A stretch of 64,000 nt of DNA. Origin: JAEYFP01 sp964579795. Its GTDB lineage: Bacteria; Bacillota; Clostridia; Lachnospirales; Lachnospiraceae. The notes under the pieces are model-generated. The model saw only the letters and a program-made list of their open reading frames with translations, did not search any database and had not been told where the DNA came from. The first letter of the stretch is position 1. The number at the start of each line of letters is the position of its first letter. The position numbers and the translations under genes were made by a program. The DNA lies in assembly GCA_964579795.1 (NCBI GenBank), contig CAZOHM010000004.1, forward strand, positions 1 to 64,000, given 5' to 3'. Shown piece after piece: positions 16,767-24,999 of the stretch.

Positions 16767-18488
16767 CTACTCAACTGAAACAATATAGTAGTAAATTGGC
16801 TGTCCGCCCGCATGAATTTCCACATCACAATCTGGATATTTTTCTTCAATCGAAGCTGCAAAATCACCAGCCAGTTCTTCATCTACTTCATTTCCATAGT
16901 ATATACTAATCAATTCAGCATCATCATCAACCATCTTGTCTATCATTTCCAAAGCAGTATCTTCTACAACATTTCCAACTGCAAGGATGTCATGATCACC
17001 GATACCCATGATATTTCCCTGTTTAATCTCAAGATCATTTATTACAGTATCACGTACCGCATAGGTCACCTGTCCTGTTTTTACTTTCTTGATTTCTTCA
17101 TTCATGATGCTCTCATTTTCTTCTGAAGACTTGTCCGGCATAAAATTAATTAATGCTGTAATTCCCTGTGGTACAGTCTTAGTCGGTATCACAACTACTT
17201 CCTTACCTTCTAAAAGATACTGTGCCTGATTTGCTGCAAGAATAATATTTTTATTATTTGGCAAAATAAATACCGTCTTTGCATTAACCTGTTCAATTGC
17301 ATTAACCATATCCTCAGTACTAGGATTCATTGTCTGACCACCTTCTATCAAGTAATCTACACCAAGACCCTTAAAAATTGCATCCATTCCTTCACCTACA
17401 GAAACAGCAATAAATCCTATTTCTTTTTCCGGCTCATTACTTGGCTTTTTAGAAGAGGAAGACTTTTCTATCTGTTCCTTTTTGACTTCCTGTGTAAGAT
17501 CCTGTCCATTTGATTCGACTGTCTTTTCCTTCTCAGCCATTTTGAACAGCTTTTCCTGATGTTCCTCTCGCATATTGTCAATTTTCATATTTGTAAGAGC
17601 ACCATAAGTCAATGCTTTCTGAATAGCAAGCCCCGGATCATTTGTATGCACATGGACTTTAACAATATCATCATCCGCAACACATACTATTGAATCACCA
17701 ATAGATTCTAGAAATGTCTTAAAATCCTGCTCGTTTTTGGAATTAAACACTCTGTTCAACATAATAATGAATTCTGTACAGTATCCAAACTTAATCTCCA
17801 ACTCTGCCTGAGCCTCAATTGTTCCAACTGTACTTTTTACACCGGTATCTGAAATTGTCAAATCAATTTCTTTTCCACAAAATTCATCAAATGCACCATG
17901 AAGTACTTCAACTAAGCCCTGTCCGCCTGAATCAACAACACCAGCCTGTTTTAATACCGGCAGCATCTCCGGTGTCTGGCTTAGTACATATTCCGCATGC
18001 TCAATAATCTGAGCAATAAAGTATTCCATATCTTCTGTTTGAGTCACAAGCTCCAGTGCTTTATCAGCAGCCCCCTTTGCAACAGTTAAAATGGTTCCCT
18101 CTTTTGGCTTCATAACTGCCTTGTATGCCGTTTCTGTTGCTTTCTGCATGGCATTTGCAAGTATCGTAATATCAATCTCATCATGTTCCTTAATGACCTT
18201 TGTAAACCCACGAAGAAGTTGTGAAAGAATAACGCCGGAGTTACCACGTGCCCCTCTAAGCGAACCAGAAGAAACAGCCTTTGCCAGCATCTCCATCGTT
18301 GGATTTTCAAGTGCTGTAACTTCTTTTGCTGCTGACATAATTGTTAATGTCATATTTGTTCCTGTGTCACCATCAGGTACCGGAAATACATTCAATTCAT
18401 TAATCCATTCTTTCTTTGCCTCAAGGGTTTTTGCTCCGGCCAAAAACATCTTTGAAAATGTTTTGGCATCGATTTTATTCATACCCAC
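16767..18488 (-). CDS. fakA: DAK2/DegV-like fatty-acid kinase catalytic subunit (YloV/FakA)
   Basis: 573 residues. The N-terminal DhaL-type kinase domain (1-200) shows ELNVFPVPDGDTGTNM (31-46), the Mg-ATP-binding aspartate cluster, then GSLRGARGNSGVILSQLLRG and VVDSGGQGL. The C-terminal half (about 350-573) is the DegV-like region. In Staphylococcus FakA phosphorylates fatty acids presented by FakB for phospholipid synthesis; the same role is inferred. No fakB lies in the window. The start is GTG at 18488, 8 nt after AAGGAGG; an ATG two codons later would be 14 nt away. Confidence 0.87.
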   Translation of the reverse strand: MGMNKIDAKTFSKMFLAGAKTLEAKKEWINELNVFPVPDGDTGTNMTLTIMSAAKEVTALENPTMEMLAKAVSSGSLRGARGNSGVILSQLLRGFTKVIKEHDEIDITILANAMQKATETAYKAVMKPKEGTILTVAKGAADKALELVTQTEDMEYFIAQIIEHAEYVLSQTPEMLPVLKQAGVVDSGGQGLVEVLHGAFDEFCGKEIDLTISDTGVKSTVGTIEAQAELEIKFGYCTEFIIMLNRVFNSKNEQDFKTFLESIGDSIVCVADDDIVKVHVHTNDPGLAIQKALTYGALTNMKIDNMREEHQEKLFKMAEKEKTVESNGQDLTQEVKKEQIEKSSSSKKPSNEPEKEIGFIAVSVGEGMDAIFKGLGVDYLIEGGQTMNPSTEDMVNAIEQVNAKTVFILPNNKNIILAANQAQYLLEGKEVVVIPTKTVPQGITALINFMPDKSSEENESIMNEEIKKVKTGQVTYAVRDTVINDLEIKQGNIMGIGDHDILAVGNVVEDTALEMIDKMVDDDAELISIYYGNEVDEELAGDFAASIEEKYPDCDVEIHAGGQPIYYYIVSVE

Positions 18489-18501
18489 TTCTACTTCCTC
18501 C

Positions 18502-18858
18502 TTAATCGATTACTCGAACACCTTCAACATAGATGTTTATTTTTTCAATGGAAAGTCCTGTAAACTCCTCGACTTTATATTTTACGTTGCTGACTAAATT
18601 ATCAGCAACTGCCTGTATGCTTACACCATAAGCAACAATTACATGAAAATCTAAAGTAAGTTGATTATTATCAATCATAACATTAATTCCATGTGTAATG
18701 CTTTCCTTTTTCAAAAGCTTCACAAAGCCATCCTTCATATTTACAGAAGCCATCCCAACAATACCAAAACACTCAACTGCTACAGAGCCGGCGTACTGTG
18801 CTATTACTTCCGTATCTATACTGATGTTTCCTACCTGTGTATTCACATGACCCTTCAT
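18502..18858 (-). CDS. yloU: Asp23/Gls24 family envelope stress protein YloU
   Basis: 118 residues, the single Asp23/Gls24 domain. Seen: IDTEVIAQYAGSVAVECFGI and FHVIVAYGVSIQAVADNL, both typical blocks. Members are abundant cytoplasmic or membrane-associated proteins linked to envelope homeostasis. It lies 13 nt upstream of the FakA-like gene; this pairing is widely conserved in Firmicutes and suggests a link to membrane lipid state. CGGAGG precedes the ATG, and a promoter lies at 18903-18931. Confidence 0.92.
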   Translation of the reverse strand: MKGHVNTQVGNISIDTEVIAQYAGSVAVECFGIVGMASVNMKDGFVKLLKKESITHGINVMIDNNQLTLDFHVIVAYGVSIQAVADNLVSNVKYKVEEFTGLSIEKINIYVEGVRVID

Positions 18859-18902
18859 AGATATTCCTCCGTTCTCCTTTTGATCTTTTCACACCAATTT
18901 TA

Positions 18903-18931
18903 AGATTACAATATTGCAAATAAAATGTAAA
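18903..18931 (-). promoter_or_regulatory. Promoter for yloU-fakA-recG
   Basis: On the minus strand TTTACA (18926-18931) and TAATCT (18903-18908) are 17 nt apart, about 45 nt upstream of yloU. The intergenic region of 280 nt between yloU and rpmB holds this promoter and the divergent rpmB promoter; I see no other feature in it. Confidence 0.5.
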
Positions 18932-19040
18932 CACGAAAATGTCACATTTCAAACACAATTTCATCAAAGCATTATAATTATACACGTTTTCTAATTAAAA
19001 GAAAACCTTGAAATATATTTTTCTTTTTCAAATGTTTTAC

Positions 19041-19069
19041 TTGCAATTAAAGGAAAGTTCTGATAGAAT
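19041..19069 (+). promoter_or_regulatory. Promoter for rpmB
   Basis: TTGCAA (19041-19046) and TAGAAT (19064-19069) are 17 nt apart. A transcript starting near 19076 would have a leader of about 63 nt before rpmB. Confidence 0.6.
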
Positions 19070-19138
19070 ACATTTGTTGCGACTAAATTATGCAATCAAT
19101 TTATGTATATAATTATGAAGTTAGAGGAGGTGCGATCA

Positions 19139-19324
19139 ATGGCTAAGTGTGATATTTGTGGAAAAGGCGTTCATTTTGGCAATGCTGTAAGTCATTCTCA
19201 TAGAAGATCCAACAGAATTTTCAATACTAATGTGAAGCGTGTGAAATGTAAGGTTAATGGCATACCAAAAAGACTTCATGTTTGTACACAGTGTTTAAAG
19301 TCAAATAAAGTAGAACGTGCATAG
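19139..19324 (+). CDS. rpmB: 50S ribosomal protein L28
   Basis: 61 residues. The start is ATG at 19139 directly after AGAGGAGGTG; an upstream in-frame ATG would add 12 residues that do not belong to L28. MAKCDICGKGVHFGNAVSHS and VCTQCLKSNK carry four cysteines, so this is the zinc-binding (C+) form of L28. In Bacillus and here it is divergent from yloU-yloV. It has its own promoter and terminator, i.e. a single-gene unit. Confidence 0.96.
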   Translation: MAKCDICGKGVHFGNAVSHSHRRSNRIFNTNVKRVKCKVNGIPKRLHVCTQCLKSNKVERA

Positions 19325-19330
19325 CATATA

Positions 19331-19360
19331 AAAAGCAGTCAAATTATTGACTGCTTTTTA
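19331..19360 (+). terminator. Terminator of rpmB, probably bidirectional
   Basis: AAAAGCAGTCAA (19331-19342) and TTGACTGCTTTT (19347-19358) form a perfect 12-bp stem with an ATTA loop and a T run. The A-rich left flank makes it usable also for the minus-strand small gene that ends at 19369. Confidence 0.85.
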
Positions 19361-19368
19361 TATACCTT

Positions 19369-19521
19369 TTATTGATTATATATACAGTACAGATTATATC
19401 CCAAAATAAGCAATACTATCATAACAATCGATTCTACAAATGCATTTGGAATACAGAGCGATATGAGCATGCCAAATGCCATCATAAAAATCATCAGTCC
19501 CCATAGCTTCTTTTTTTGCAT
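19369..19521 (-). CDS. Small two-helix membrane protein, 50 residues, unknown
   Basis: A 50-codon frame from ATG at 19521 to TAA at 19369, below the usual length cutoffs. It begins MQKKKLWGLMIFMMAFGMLI, has a basic N-terminus and two hydrophobic stretches (about residues 7-26 and 28-46) split by a proline (CIPNAF), and ends CIYNQ. AGGGTAAG precedes the ATG. It lies 47 nt downstream of the hydrogenase-like gene on the same strand and just before the shared terminator, so it is probably the last gene of that transcript. No family recognised. Confidence 0.6.
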   Translation of the reverse strand: MQKKKLWGLMIFMMAFGMLISLCIPNAFVESIVMIVLLILGYNLYCIYNQ

Positions 19522-19568
19522 GCTCTTACCCTGCCATCACAGATACTTACAATTATTATATGCAGTTA

Positions 19569-21506
19569 TCACTCATTTTCTACTAGTGCTTTCATTTCTT
19601 CTGTAACCTTTTCAATAATATCTTCTACAACTGTAGACTGTGCAGATATTTCTTCAGAACTTGCAGCAAGCGTAGCTGTTCTCTCATTTAATACATTCAC
19701 ACTGTCCATAAATTCCTTCGTTTCTGTTGACAAAGACTGAATTGCCGGATAAAGTTCAGCGCTTTGCTGTTTTCCATAAGAAACAGCATTTTTAGACTGT
19801 TCTGAAAGATCTCTTACACGGTTTGCAATTACCGTAAATCCTCTTCCTGCTTCTCCAGATCTTGCTGCCTCTATTCCTGCATTCAACGCAAGCATTCCTG
19901 TTTGTGAAGAAATCTTTATAATCGAATCATTAACCTCATCAAATCCATGTACAGAGTTTTCAACTTCCTTTAATGATTTCATTAGCAAATCACCATATTC
20001 AGTCAAAGAGCGCAGTTCCTGTGCCATTTCCGTTGTTTCTTCTGCCGATGCCTGATTACCACTTGCCAGCTCATTCATAGAAGCCTCAATTTGTCTGAAA
20101 TCCTCAAAAATTACTGCAAATTTTTCTTTTTGTTCAGCAGCTTTTCTTTGAGTTTCCTCAGTCAATTCATTAATTCTTACTGTTTCAGATTCAAGGTTGT
20201 CTTTTAAATAATGAATACAGCTATTCTGTGTATTATATCCATTTGCAATTGCTTTCGCCATAACATTGCAGGAATCATAACCGCATGCACCACAATTAAT
20301 ATTTCTAGATTCCTGTGTTGTCTTATTCATCGAGCGGAAAATCTCATCAATACTATTTTGTGACACCTGTGGAACATGCATTGCTGCGTTAGTTCTATAA
20401 GTACATATAAAATCCTCCAGATTCAACGATTTAAACTGTTCATTCAAACGACTCAGGCGCTCTTTATAGTCTACACTTCTGTCCCACGGATTCTTTTTCT
20501 TATCCTTATCCTGACAGCTTTGCATTTTCTGCTTATGAATTTCAAATAAAATATCCTCATCATCTCTCTTGTCAGCTTCACATGCTGTTCCATAAATGCA
20601 TCCCTTTGCACAGTTCAACGCATCTACCATAAACGGCAGCTGACTTCCTTTTTCTACTCTCTTTTCATAGTTTTCAAGAAAATGGTAAACATGATCAGGA
20701 GATTCTATCTGTCTGACAAATGCATCCTTTCCTATAAAGTGCTCTACATTTTCTTTTAATCCGCCTGGCATTGGATAAATTGACCCCAAACCATACTCTA
20801 TTTCATCAGAAGCATTATAAGAATTAAGATTGATACCTTTTAGCTTACTAATTAATTTTTCAAAAGTAACATTATAGCTGATGATTCCTTTGTTTTCCGG
20901 TCGCATAATCTCGGATTTTTTAGCAATACACGGACTGATAAATGCAAGCTTATCAGATATTTTGGCATATTTCTTTGCATAAATTGCACCACACATCATA
21001 GGACTGTGAACAGGAACGAGTTTTGGTACAAGATGAGGCGCATATTTTTCAATATAATCTACAATTGCAGGACAAGGCTGTGAAATACCACCGATAAAAT
21101 GATTTGATGTAATATAATTTAGATATGCCCATGTTGTGATATCTGCGCCAAAGCTGATACTGATAATTCTATTCACGCCAAGACTTTTTAGATACCCTAA
21201 GATATGACTGTATTCCTTCGGATAATTCACTGCAAAAGCCGGAGCCAACAAAAGACTGATTTTTTCGCCTTTTTTCAGATCATCAAAAAGCATTTCAGTA
21301 TCATCTACATATTCACGAGCTCCATGATGACAAGTCTTAATACAGTTTCCGCAATGAATACACATATCTCCATCCACGTAGACCTTTGAAACGCCATCTT
21401 TCTCTTCTACATGATTTGCACTAAGTATTGGACATGCAGAAATACATCTGTTACATCCTTCACATATACTACTATTTGTTCTGATCAATCCTTCATTAAG
21501 CTTCAT
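19569..21506 (-). CDS. Ferredoxin / [FeFe]-hydrogenase-like / methyl-accepting chemoreceptor fusion
   Basis: 645 residues, no membrane segment. In order: two [4Fe-4S] motifs (Cys 15,18,21,25 and 49,52,55,59); an H-cluster-type domain with L1 SQPCPAI (C145), L2 SPCIAKKSE (C193) and L3 NCAKGCIYG (C299, C303), so the four H-cluster cysteines are kept; a further Fe-S domain (C405, C408, C413, C430); a coiled coil; and an MCP signalling domain with a tip at about 537-570 (GMLALNAGIEAARSGEAGRG). In catalytic hydrogenases L1 is TSCCP; here P144 replaces the first cysteine, which relays protons. A cytosolic redox or H2 sensor that feeds a CheA-type system is inferred. GTGGAGGAC precedes the ATG. Confidence 0.85.
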   Translation of the reverse strand: MKLNEGLIRTNSSICEGCNRCISACPILSANHVEEKDGVSKVYVDGDMCIHCGNCIKTCHHGAREYVDDTEMLFDDLKKGEKISLLLAPAFAVNYPKEYSHILGYLKSLGVNRIISISFGADITTWAYLNYITSNHFIGGISQPCPAIVDYIEKYAPHLVPKLVPVHSPMMCGAIYAKKYAKISDKLAFISPCIAKKSEIMRPENKGIISYNVTFEKLISKLKGINLNSYNASDEIEYGLGSIYPMPGGLKENVEHFIGKDAFVRQIESPDHVYHFLENYEKRVEKGSQLPFMVDALNCAKGCIYGTACEADKRDDEDILFEIHKQKMQSCQDKDKKKNPWDRSVDYKERLSRLNEQFKSLNLEDFICTYRTNAAMHVPQVSQNSIDEIFRSMNKTTQESRNINCGACGYDSCNVMAKAIANGYNTQNSCIHYLKDNLESETVRINELTEETQRKAAEQKEKFAVIFEDFRQIEASMNELASGNQASAEETTEMAQELRSLTEYGDLLMKSLKEVENSVHGFDEVNDSIIKISSQTGMLALNAGIEAARSGEAGRGFTVIANRVRDLSEQSKNAVSYGKQQSAELYPAIQSLSTETKEFMDSVNVLNERTATLAASSEEISAQSTVVEDIIEKVTEEMKALVENE

Positions 21507-21530
21507 CTTTTGTCCTCCACTTGGGTTTGA

Positions 21531-21917
21531 TTATTTTTTATCAAATGCAGCATCAACAACTTCTTCGTCTGAAATTTTTTCTTCTTTCTTTGAAACAAAT
21601 TTATTTACTAAATCCGGAACCATATCAAGAATCTTTGTCATACTGTCCTGATTTTTTATATTAACAAGTCTTGTAGTCCCATTTTGAATCACAAGCACAG
21701 CACTCGGCGACATTTTTCCGCTCAATCCTCCGGCGCCATTATCTTTCTTATCATTTTTAAACTCTCCTGCACCAACGCCAAAAGAAACATCAACAAACGG
21801 AACAATAATTGTATTATCAATCTTTGTAGCCTCTCCTACAACAGTCTTCGTAGATAAGAAACCATCCATTCCTTTTATCAGTGATTCCACTACATCATTA
21901 AATTTCCCTTCAGCCAT
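21531..21917 (-). CDS. gerW: GerW/YtfJ family sporulation protein
   Basis: 128 residues with the family core: TKTVVGEATKI, IIVPFVDVSFGVGAG, a GAGGLSGKMSPSAVLVI block and a TRLVNIK strand. GerW (YtfJ) of Bacillus is a spore protein needed for normal germination. Two adjacent ATGs exist; the second (21917) is 7 nt from AGGAGG and is preferred to the first (21920). It follows the DUF2953 gene directly, as ytfJ follows ytfI in Bacillus. The C-terminal tail (after about 105) is charged and variable. Confidence 0.9.
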   Translation of the reverse strand: MAEGKFNDVVESLIKGMDGFLSTKTVVGEATKIDNTIIVPFVDVSFGVGAGEFKNDKKDNGAGGLSGKMSPSAVLVIQNGTTRLVNIKNQDSMTKILDMVPDLVNKFVSKKEEKISDEEVVDAAFDKK

Positions 21918-22843
21918 CATTCATCCTCCTTTTTTAATTTATGCATCATACGCCTAATGTCTTTATTAAAATATATTTTCCATGCTACCTTCAGCATAAC
22001 AAAAGCAGTAATATGTCCTTTTAAGTATAAGTCTCCTTCTAATATGGAATCATCAAATTCAGGTTCAACCTTCAATTTTCCTTCAAACAAAGGGAAAATA
22101 ATTCCAAGAGCAGCCAGTAACTGTCCTGTCGCAGCAGGATCTCCCATACCAATATGAATCCTTGCATGAAATTTTCGCGGTCGAATATGATGAAATATTA
22201 TACCAAACTGATCAATACAAAGTCGAAATGCTTTTTGATTACGTTCATCTTCAAAAAAATCAATATAATAATCAATATTATCTTTCATTTGAACTATTTT
22301 TTCCAAAAAAGAACGAATTTTATTTCGAAAATCTTTTATTAACCAAACAATCCTGTAAAAAAACTCCTTGCATTTTGAGATGAAAGAAATTGATTCATCA
22401 GCTGCATTCTTTGGTGAATCAATTGTATCAGGCTGATTTATCTTCTGTTCTGAATTATTACTTGTATCTGGCTGTTTCTCAATTAACTCAATTTCTTCTG
22501 AATCAGAATCATGTAGTGTCACTTTTCTGCTTTCAGATTTAGTTTCCTTTTCATTTTTGCGTGCTTTTTTCTTTCTTTCTCCCAAATGCAATCGAATGCC
22601 AAACAATCGTAGTATTGTCTGAAATTCTCCATCTTGAAAAAAAGCCGATATACTCACAATATGAAGAAGCCACGTTATTTTTGCCTGTGCAAACAGTTCC
22701 TCTGGTTCCTCATTTTTTCTGGCCGTCAGTCTATATCTGACCGGAACAAAGAGAATGACACAAAGTACAAGCACAAGAAATCCAAGTATGCACAACAAAA
22801 CAATTCCAATTATTTTTAAAATTAATAAAATCACATTCAGCAT
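21917..22843 (-). CDS. DUF2953 protein (YtfI-like)
   Basis: 308 residues. An N-terminal membrane helix (about 3-32, rich in Leu, Ile and Val) is followed by a soluble region. The part at about 100-165 is very rich in Glu, Lys, Ser and Asp and looks like a disordered linker. The C-terminal 130 residues contain HARIHIGMGDPAATGQLLAA, the DUF2953 signature, then KVEPEFDDSILEGDLYLKG. Its function is unknown; linkage to gerW is conserved in spore formers and suggests a sporulation role. GAGGCAG precedes the ATG. Confidence 0.85.
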   Translation of the reverse strand: MLNVILLILKIIGIVLLCILGFLVLVLCVILFVPVRYRLTARKNEEPEELFAQAKITWLLHIVSISAFFQDGEFQTILRLFGIRLHLGERKKKARKNEKETKSESRKVTLHDSDSEEIELIEKQPDTSNNSEQKINQPDTIDSPKNAADESISFISKCKEFFYRIVWLIKDFRNKIRSFLEKIVQMKDNIDYYIDFFEDERNQKAFRLCIDQFGIIFHHIRPRKFHARIHIGMGDPAATGQLLAALGIIFPLFEGKLKVEPEFDDSILEGDLYLKGHITAFVMLKVAWKIYFNKDIRRMMHKLKKEDE

Positions 22844-22867
22844 TTCTGCCTCAATTCTATCTGTTTA

Positions 22868-23194
22868 TTATTCACTGCAATCCACATTAAAATAACTTCG
22901 TATGCTTTCGTAGCTGCCGGTTTTCTTACTGCAAACCTCTATCATCTGCTTTACAAGCTGTATTGCTGCCTTTTTGTTTTCTGCAATACCTACTATCAGA
23001 TAATTACGCTTTCTAAAATAACGCTGTTTAAATACAGACGCAGGATATATTTCAAACAATTCATATGCATTGGGAGAAATCGTGATAATTTGCGTACTCA
23101 CCATACCAGCACCCGCCGCAAGCTTCCATTTAATCCTGTCTGCTTTCTTTTTCGTTTTATCAGTCAGAAATAATACAGGATAATACTTAATCAT
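22868..23194 (-). CDS. Conserved-looking small protein of unknown function
   Basis: 108 residues, mixed alpha/beta in appearance, basic. It starts MIKYYPVLFLTDKTKKKADR and contains a strand KRNYLIVGIAENKKAAIQLV. No signal peptide, membrane helix or catalytic motif is apparent. TGAGG precedes the ATG. It is the first gene before DUF2953-gerW (24-nt gap) and is divergent from the HD-GYP gene across 179 nt. Function not recognised; it may belong to the same putative sporulation unit. Confidence 0.7.
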   Translation of the reverse strand: MIKYYPVLFLTDKTKKKADRIKWKLAAGAGMVSTQIITISPNAYELFEIYPASVFKQRYFRKRNYLIVGIAENKKAAIQLVKQMIEVCSKKTGSYESIRSYFNVDCSE

Positions 23195-23319
23195 AAACTA
23201 CCTCATTAATCTCATACTGAATATTTCATTTCATTTATACAAAATCATTATCTAGTATACCATATCGAAAATTAAATTTGTATAATTTTTTCATTTTTAT
23301 ATATTAAATTTGAATTTAA

Positions 23320-23348
23320 TTGACAATCTCTTTTGAAATTTTTATACT
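23320..23348 (+). promoter_or_regulatory. Promoter for the HD-GYP gene
   Basis: TTGACA (23320-23325) and TATACT (23343-23348) are 17 nt apart, immediately before a GAGGGGGTG ribosome site and the ATG at 23374. The leader is under 20 nt, leaving no room for a riboswitch such as a c-di-GMP aptamer. Confidence 0.75.
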
Positions 23349-23373
23349 GAACATATAGAGGGGGTGCCTTTTA

Positions 23374-24432
23374 ATGGAAATGCTTGCTACAGTCGCATTA
23401 CAACCGGGTATGGAAATTGCTGAGGATGTTTTGGACTACAAAGGGAAAGTAATTATCAGAAAAAACACAGTACTGGATATATTTTTAATACAAAAGCTTA
23501 CAGTCAATGCAGTCAATTGTGTTAACATCAAAGAGCCTGAAGACTATATTTCCACATATTTTCAAAAAATAAAGGTCAGTAAAACATTTAAACAATTTGA
23601 AGAGCTTTATTTTGCCAACTTTACTGCTTATAAGGTTTCGCTGGAATCCTTTATTTTTAAAAGGGTTCCAATGAATAACAATGATTTGCTCAAGATTATT
23701 TCTAACATCATTGATCCATTCAAGCATAGTAAAACAACTATTCTGGATATGCTTAGTGTTCTCCAGACAGAAGACAAAGATATTCTTATTGCTCACGGAC
23801 TGAATGTAGCATTAATATGCAAATATACAGGCAAATGGTTCAAGCTTACAGACGAAGAAATTAATACACTCATTCTGTGTGGTTTTTATTATGATATTGG
23901 CAAATTCAAATTGCCACTTGAAATCATTCGTAAACCAGGAAAATTGACTGCTGATGAATTTGACATTATGAAAACGCATCCTGTTCATGGTTATAATCTG
24001 ATTCAGCATCTACAGATTAACGATAATATAAAGCTCGCAACACTAATGCATCACGAACGTTGTGACGGAAGTGGTTATCCACAGCAGCTGCAAAATGAAC
24101 GTATTAATCAATTTGCTAAAATTATATCCATATTGGATGCCTATGAAGCAATGGCATCTTTTCGCTCCTACCGTGCTCCGCTTTGTCCTTTTAAGGTAAT
24201 TGATATTTTTGAAAAAGACGGACTTGGAAAATATGATGTGGCATACTATTTGACTTTTTTGGAGCGTATGGTTGAGGAATATATCGGTAAAGAGGTTATG
24301 CTGAATGATGGAACCGAATGTGTGGTTTTACTGATTAACAAACAGACGCTTTCTCGTCCAATGGTAAAGTCCAAGGATGGGTATATAGATTTATCAAAAG
24401 ATAAATCGCGCCATATAGAAGCTCTTATTTAA
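23374..24432 (+). CDS. HD-GYP domain protein with an altered HD motif
   Basis: 352 residues. HD-GYP proteins hydrolyse cyclic-di-GMP in the cytoplasm. The N-terminal 130 residues are a partner domain of unknown type (LQPGMEIAEDVLDYKGKVII at its start). The HD-GYP core has H141, THPVHG (H202), HHERCDGSGYP (H226, H227, GYP 234-236) and D255 in LDAYEAM. The central HD motif, however, reads YYDIGK: the metal-binding histidine is Y173, while D174 and K177 are kept (codon TAT at 23890-23892). Activity may be lost or changed, so a receptor role is possible. It is a single-gene unit with its own promoter and terminator. Confidence 0.87.
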   Translation: MEMLATVALQPGMEIAEDVLDYKGKVIIRKNTVLDIFLIQKLTVNAVNCVNIKEPEDYISTYFQKIKVSKTFKQFEELYFANFTAYKVSLESFIFKRVPMNNNDLLKIISNIIDPFKHSKTTILDMLSVLQTEDKDILIAHGLNVALICKYTGKWFKLTDEEINTLILCGFYYDIGKFKLPLEIIRKPGKLTADEFDIMKTHPVHGYNLIQHLQINDNIKLATLMHHERCDGSGYPQQLQNERINQFAKIISILDAYEAMASFRSYRAPLCPFKVIDIFEKDGLGKYDVAYYLTFLERMVEEYIGKEVMLNDGTECVVLLINKQTLSRPMVKSKDGYIDLSKDKSRHIEALI

Positions 24433-24446
24433 TTACTTTAATTACT

Positions 24447-24482
24447 AAAAAACAAGCAGAAGTAATATTCTGCTTGTTTTTT
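24447..24482. terminator. Bidirectional terminator between the HD-GYP and Nudix genes
   Basis: AACAAGCAGAA (24451-24461) pairs with TTCTGCTTGTT (24468-24478) across a 6-nt loop, flanked by an A run on the left and a T run on the right. It serves the HD-GYP transcript on plus and the Nudix transcript on minus; the Nudix stop codon (24481-24483) touches its edge. Confidence 0.85.
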
Positions 24483-24941
24483 AGTAACAATTTCTCGTTC
24501 CCCATAAGTTACTTTTCTTCATATGAAGATACTCATCATATCCTTTTTCAAGAATCTGTCGTTCATTCGCAAATTTAAGCAAATGATACGCTTCGTGATA
24601 TTTATAATATCCCGAATCAATAAAATATTCCTCACGCTGTGGNNNNNNNNNNTACTGTAATAACTGTCTGCCATCATCAGATACCAATGAACATCCTTTT
24701 CCACAGTATCTTCCGGAACAGAAAACGTATACTGGCTTTTTCCAATATACTTGATAATGGATGCCTGTACTCCTGTTTCCTCCATTACCTCTCTTAAAGC
24801 AGTTTCTTTATATTCTTCCTTTTCTTCTACAGTTCCCTTTGGCAATACCCAGCCTTCATATTTGTTTCTGAAGTTCTTATATAAAAGTAAAATCTTGCCT
24901 CGAAAAATCACCACACCGCCACAGCTCGTTGCTTCAATCAT
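24481..24941 (-). CDS. Nudix hydrolase, interrupted by an assembly gap
   Basis: The start is ATG at 24941 behind AGGAGG (MIEATSCGGVVIFRGKILLL). The Nudix box runs from G36 (GTVEEKEEYKETALREVMEE), with the REVMEE metal-binding glutamates. After DSYYS the sequence meets ten N; the rest (PQREEYFIDSG through NLWGTRNCY) continues in another frame to a stop at 24481. The frame change is explained if the true gap is 2 nt (or 2 plus a multiple of 3). So this is one intact gene of about 150 residues rather than a pseudogene. The substrate is probably a nucleoside diphosphate derivative, not further defined. Confidence 0.82.
24643..24652. other. Assembly gap (ten N) inside the Nudix gene
   Basis: Ten undetermined bases. 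The reading frame on the two sides differs, so ten is a placeholder rather than a measured length. Confidence 0.95.
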
Positions 24942-24963
24942 TGCAATCCTCCTGTTCTGGTGG

Positions 24964-24991
24964 GTTATAGCCGTTTCTATAACTGCAACAA
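24964..24991 (-). promoter_or_regulatory. Possible promoter for the Nudix gene
   Basis: On the minus strand TTGTTG (24986-24991) and TATAAC (24964-24969) are 16 nt apart, just upstream of the Nudix ribosome site. The -10 lies in a 7-bp inverted repeat (24965-24984) that has no T run. Confidence 0.45.
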
Positions 24992-24999
24992 GTATATCA

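Noticed and set aside
18091..18597. Plus-strand frame of 168 codons over the fakA start
   Set aside because: Antisense of the conserved kinase domain; no ribosome site or family resemblance.
18859..19138. Riboswitch or ribosomal-protein leader in the largest intergenic region
   Set aside because: Only two divergent promoters are visible; the leaders are about 45-65 nt and I see no conserved aptamer pattern.
24964..24984. 7-bp inverted repeat between the Nudix and PBP genes as a terminator
   Set aside because: The stem is short and A-T rich with no T run, and it coincides with a plausible promoter -10.
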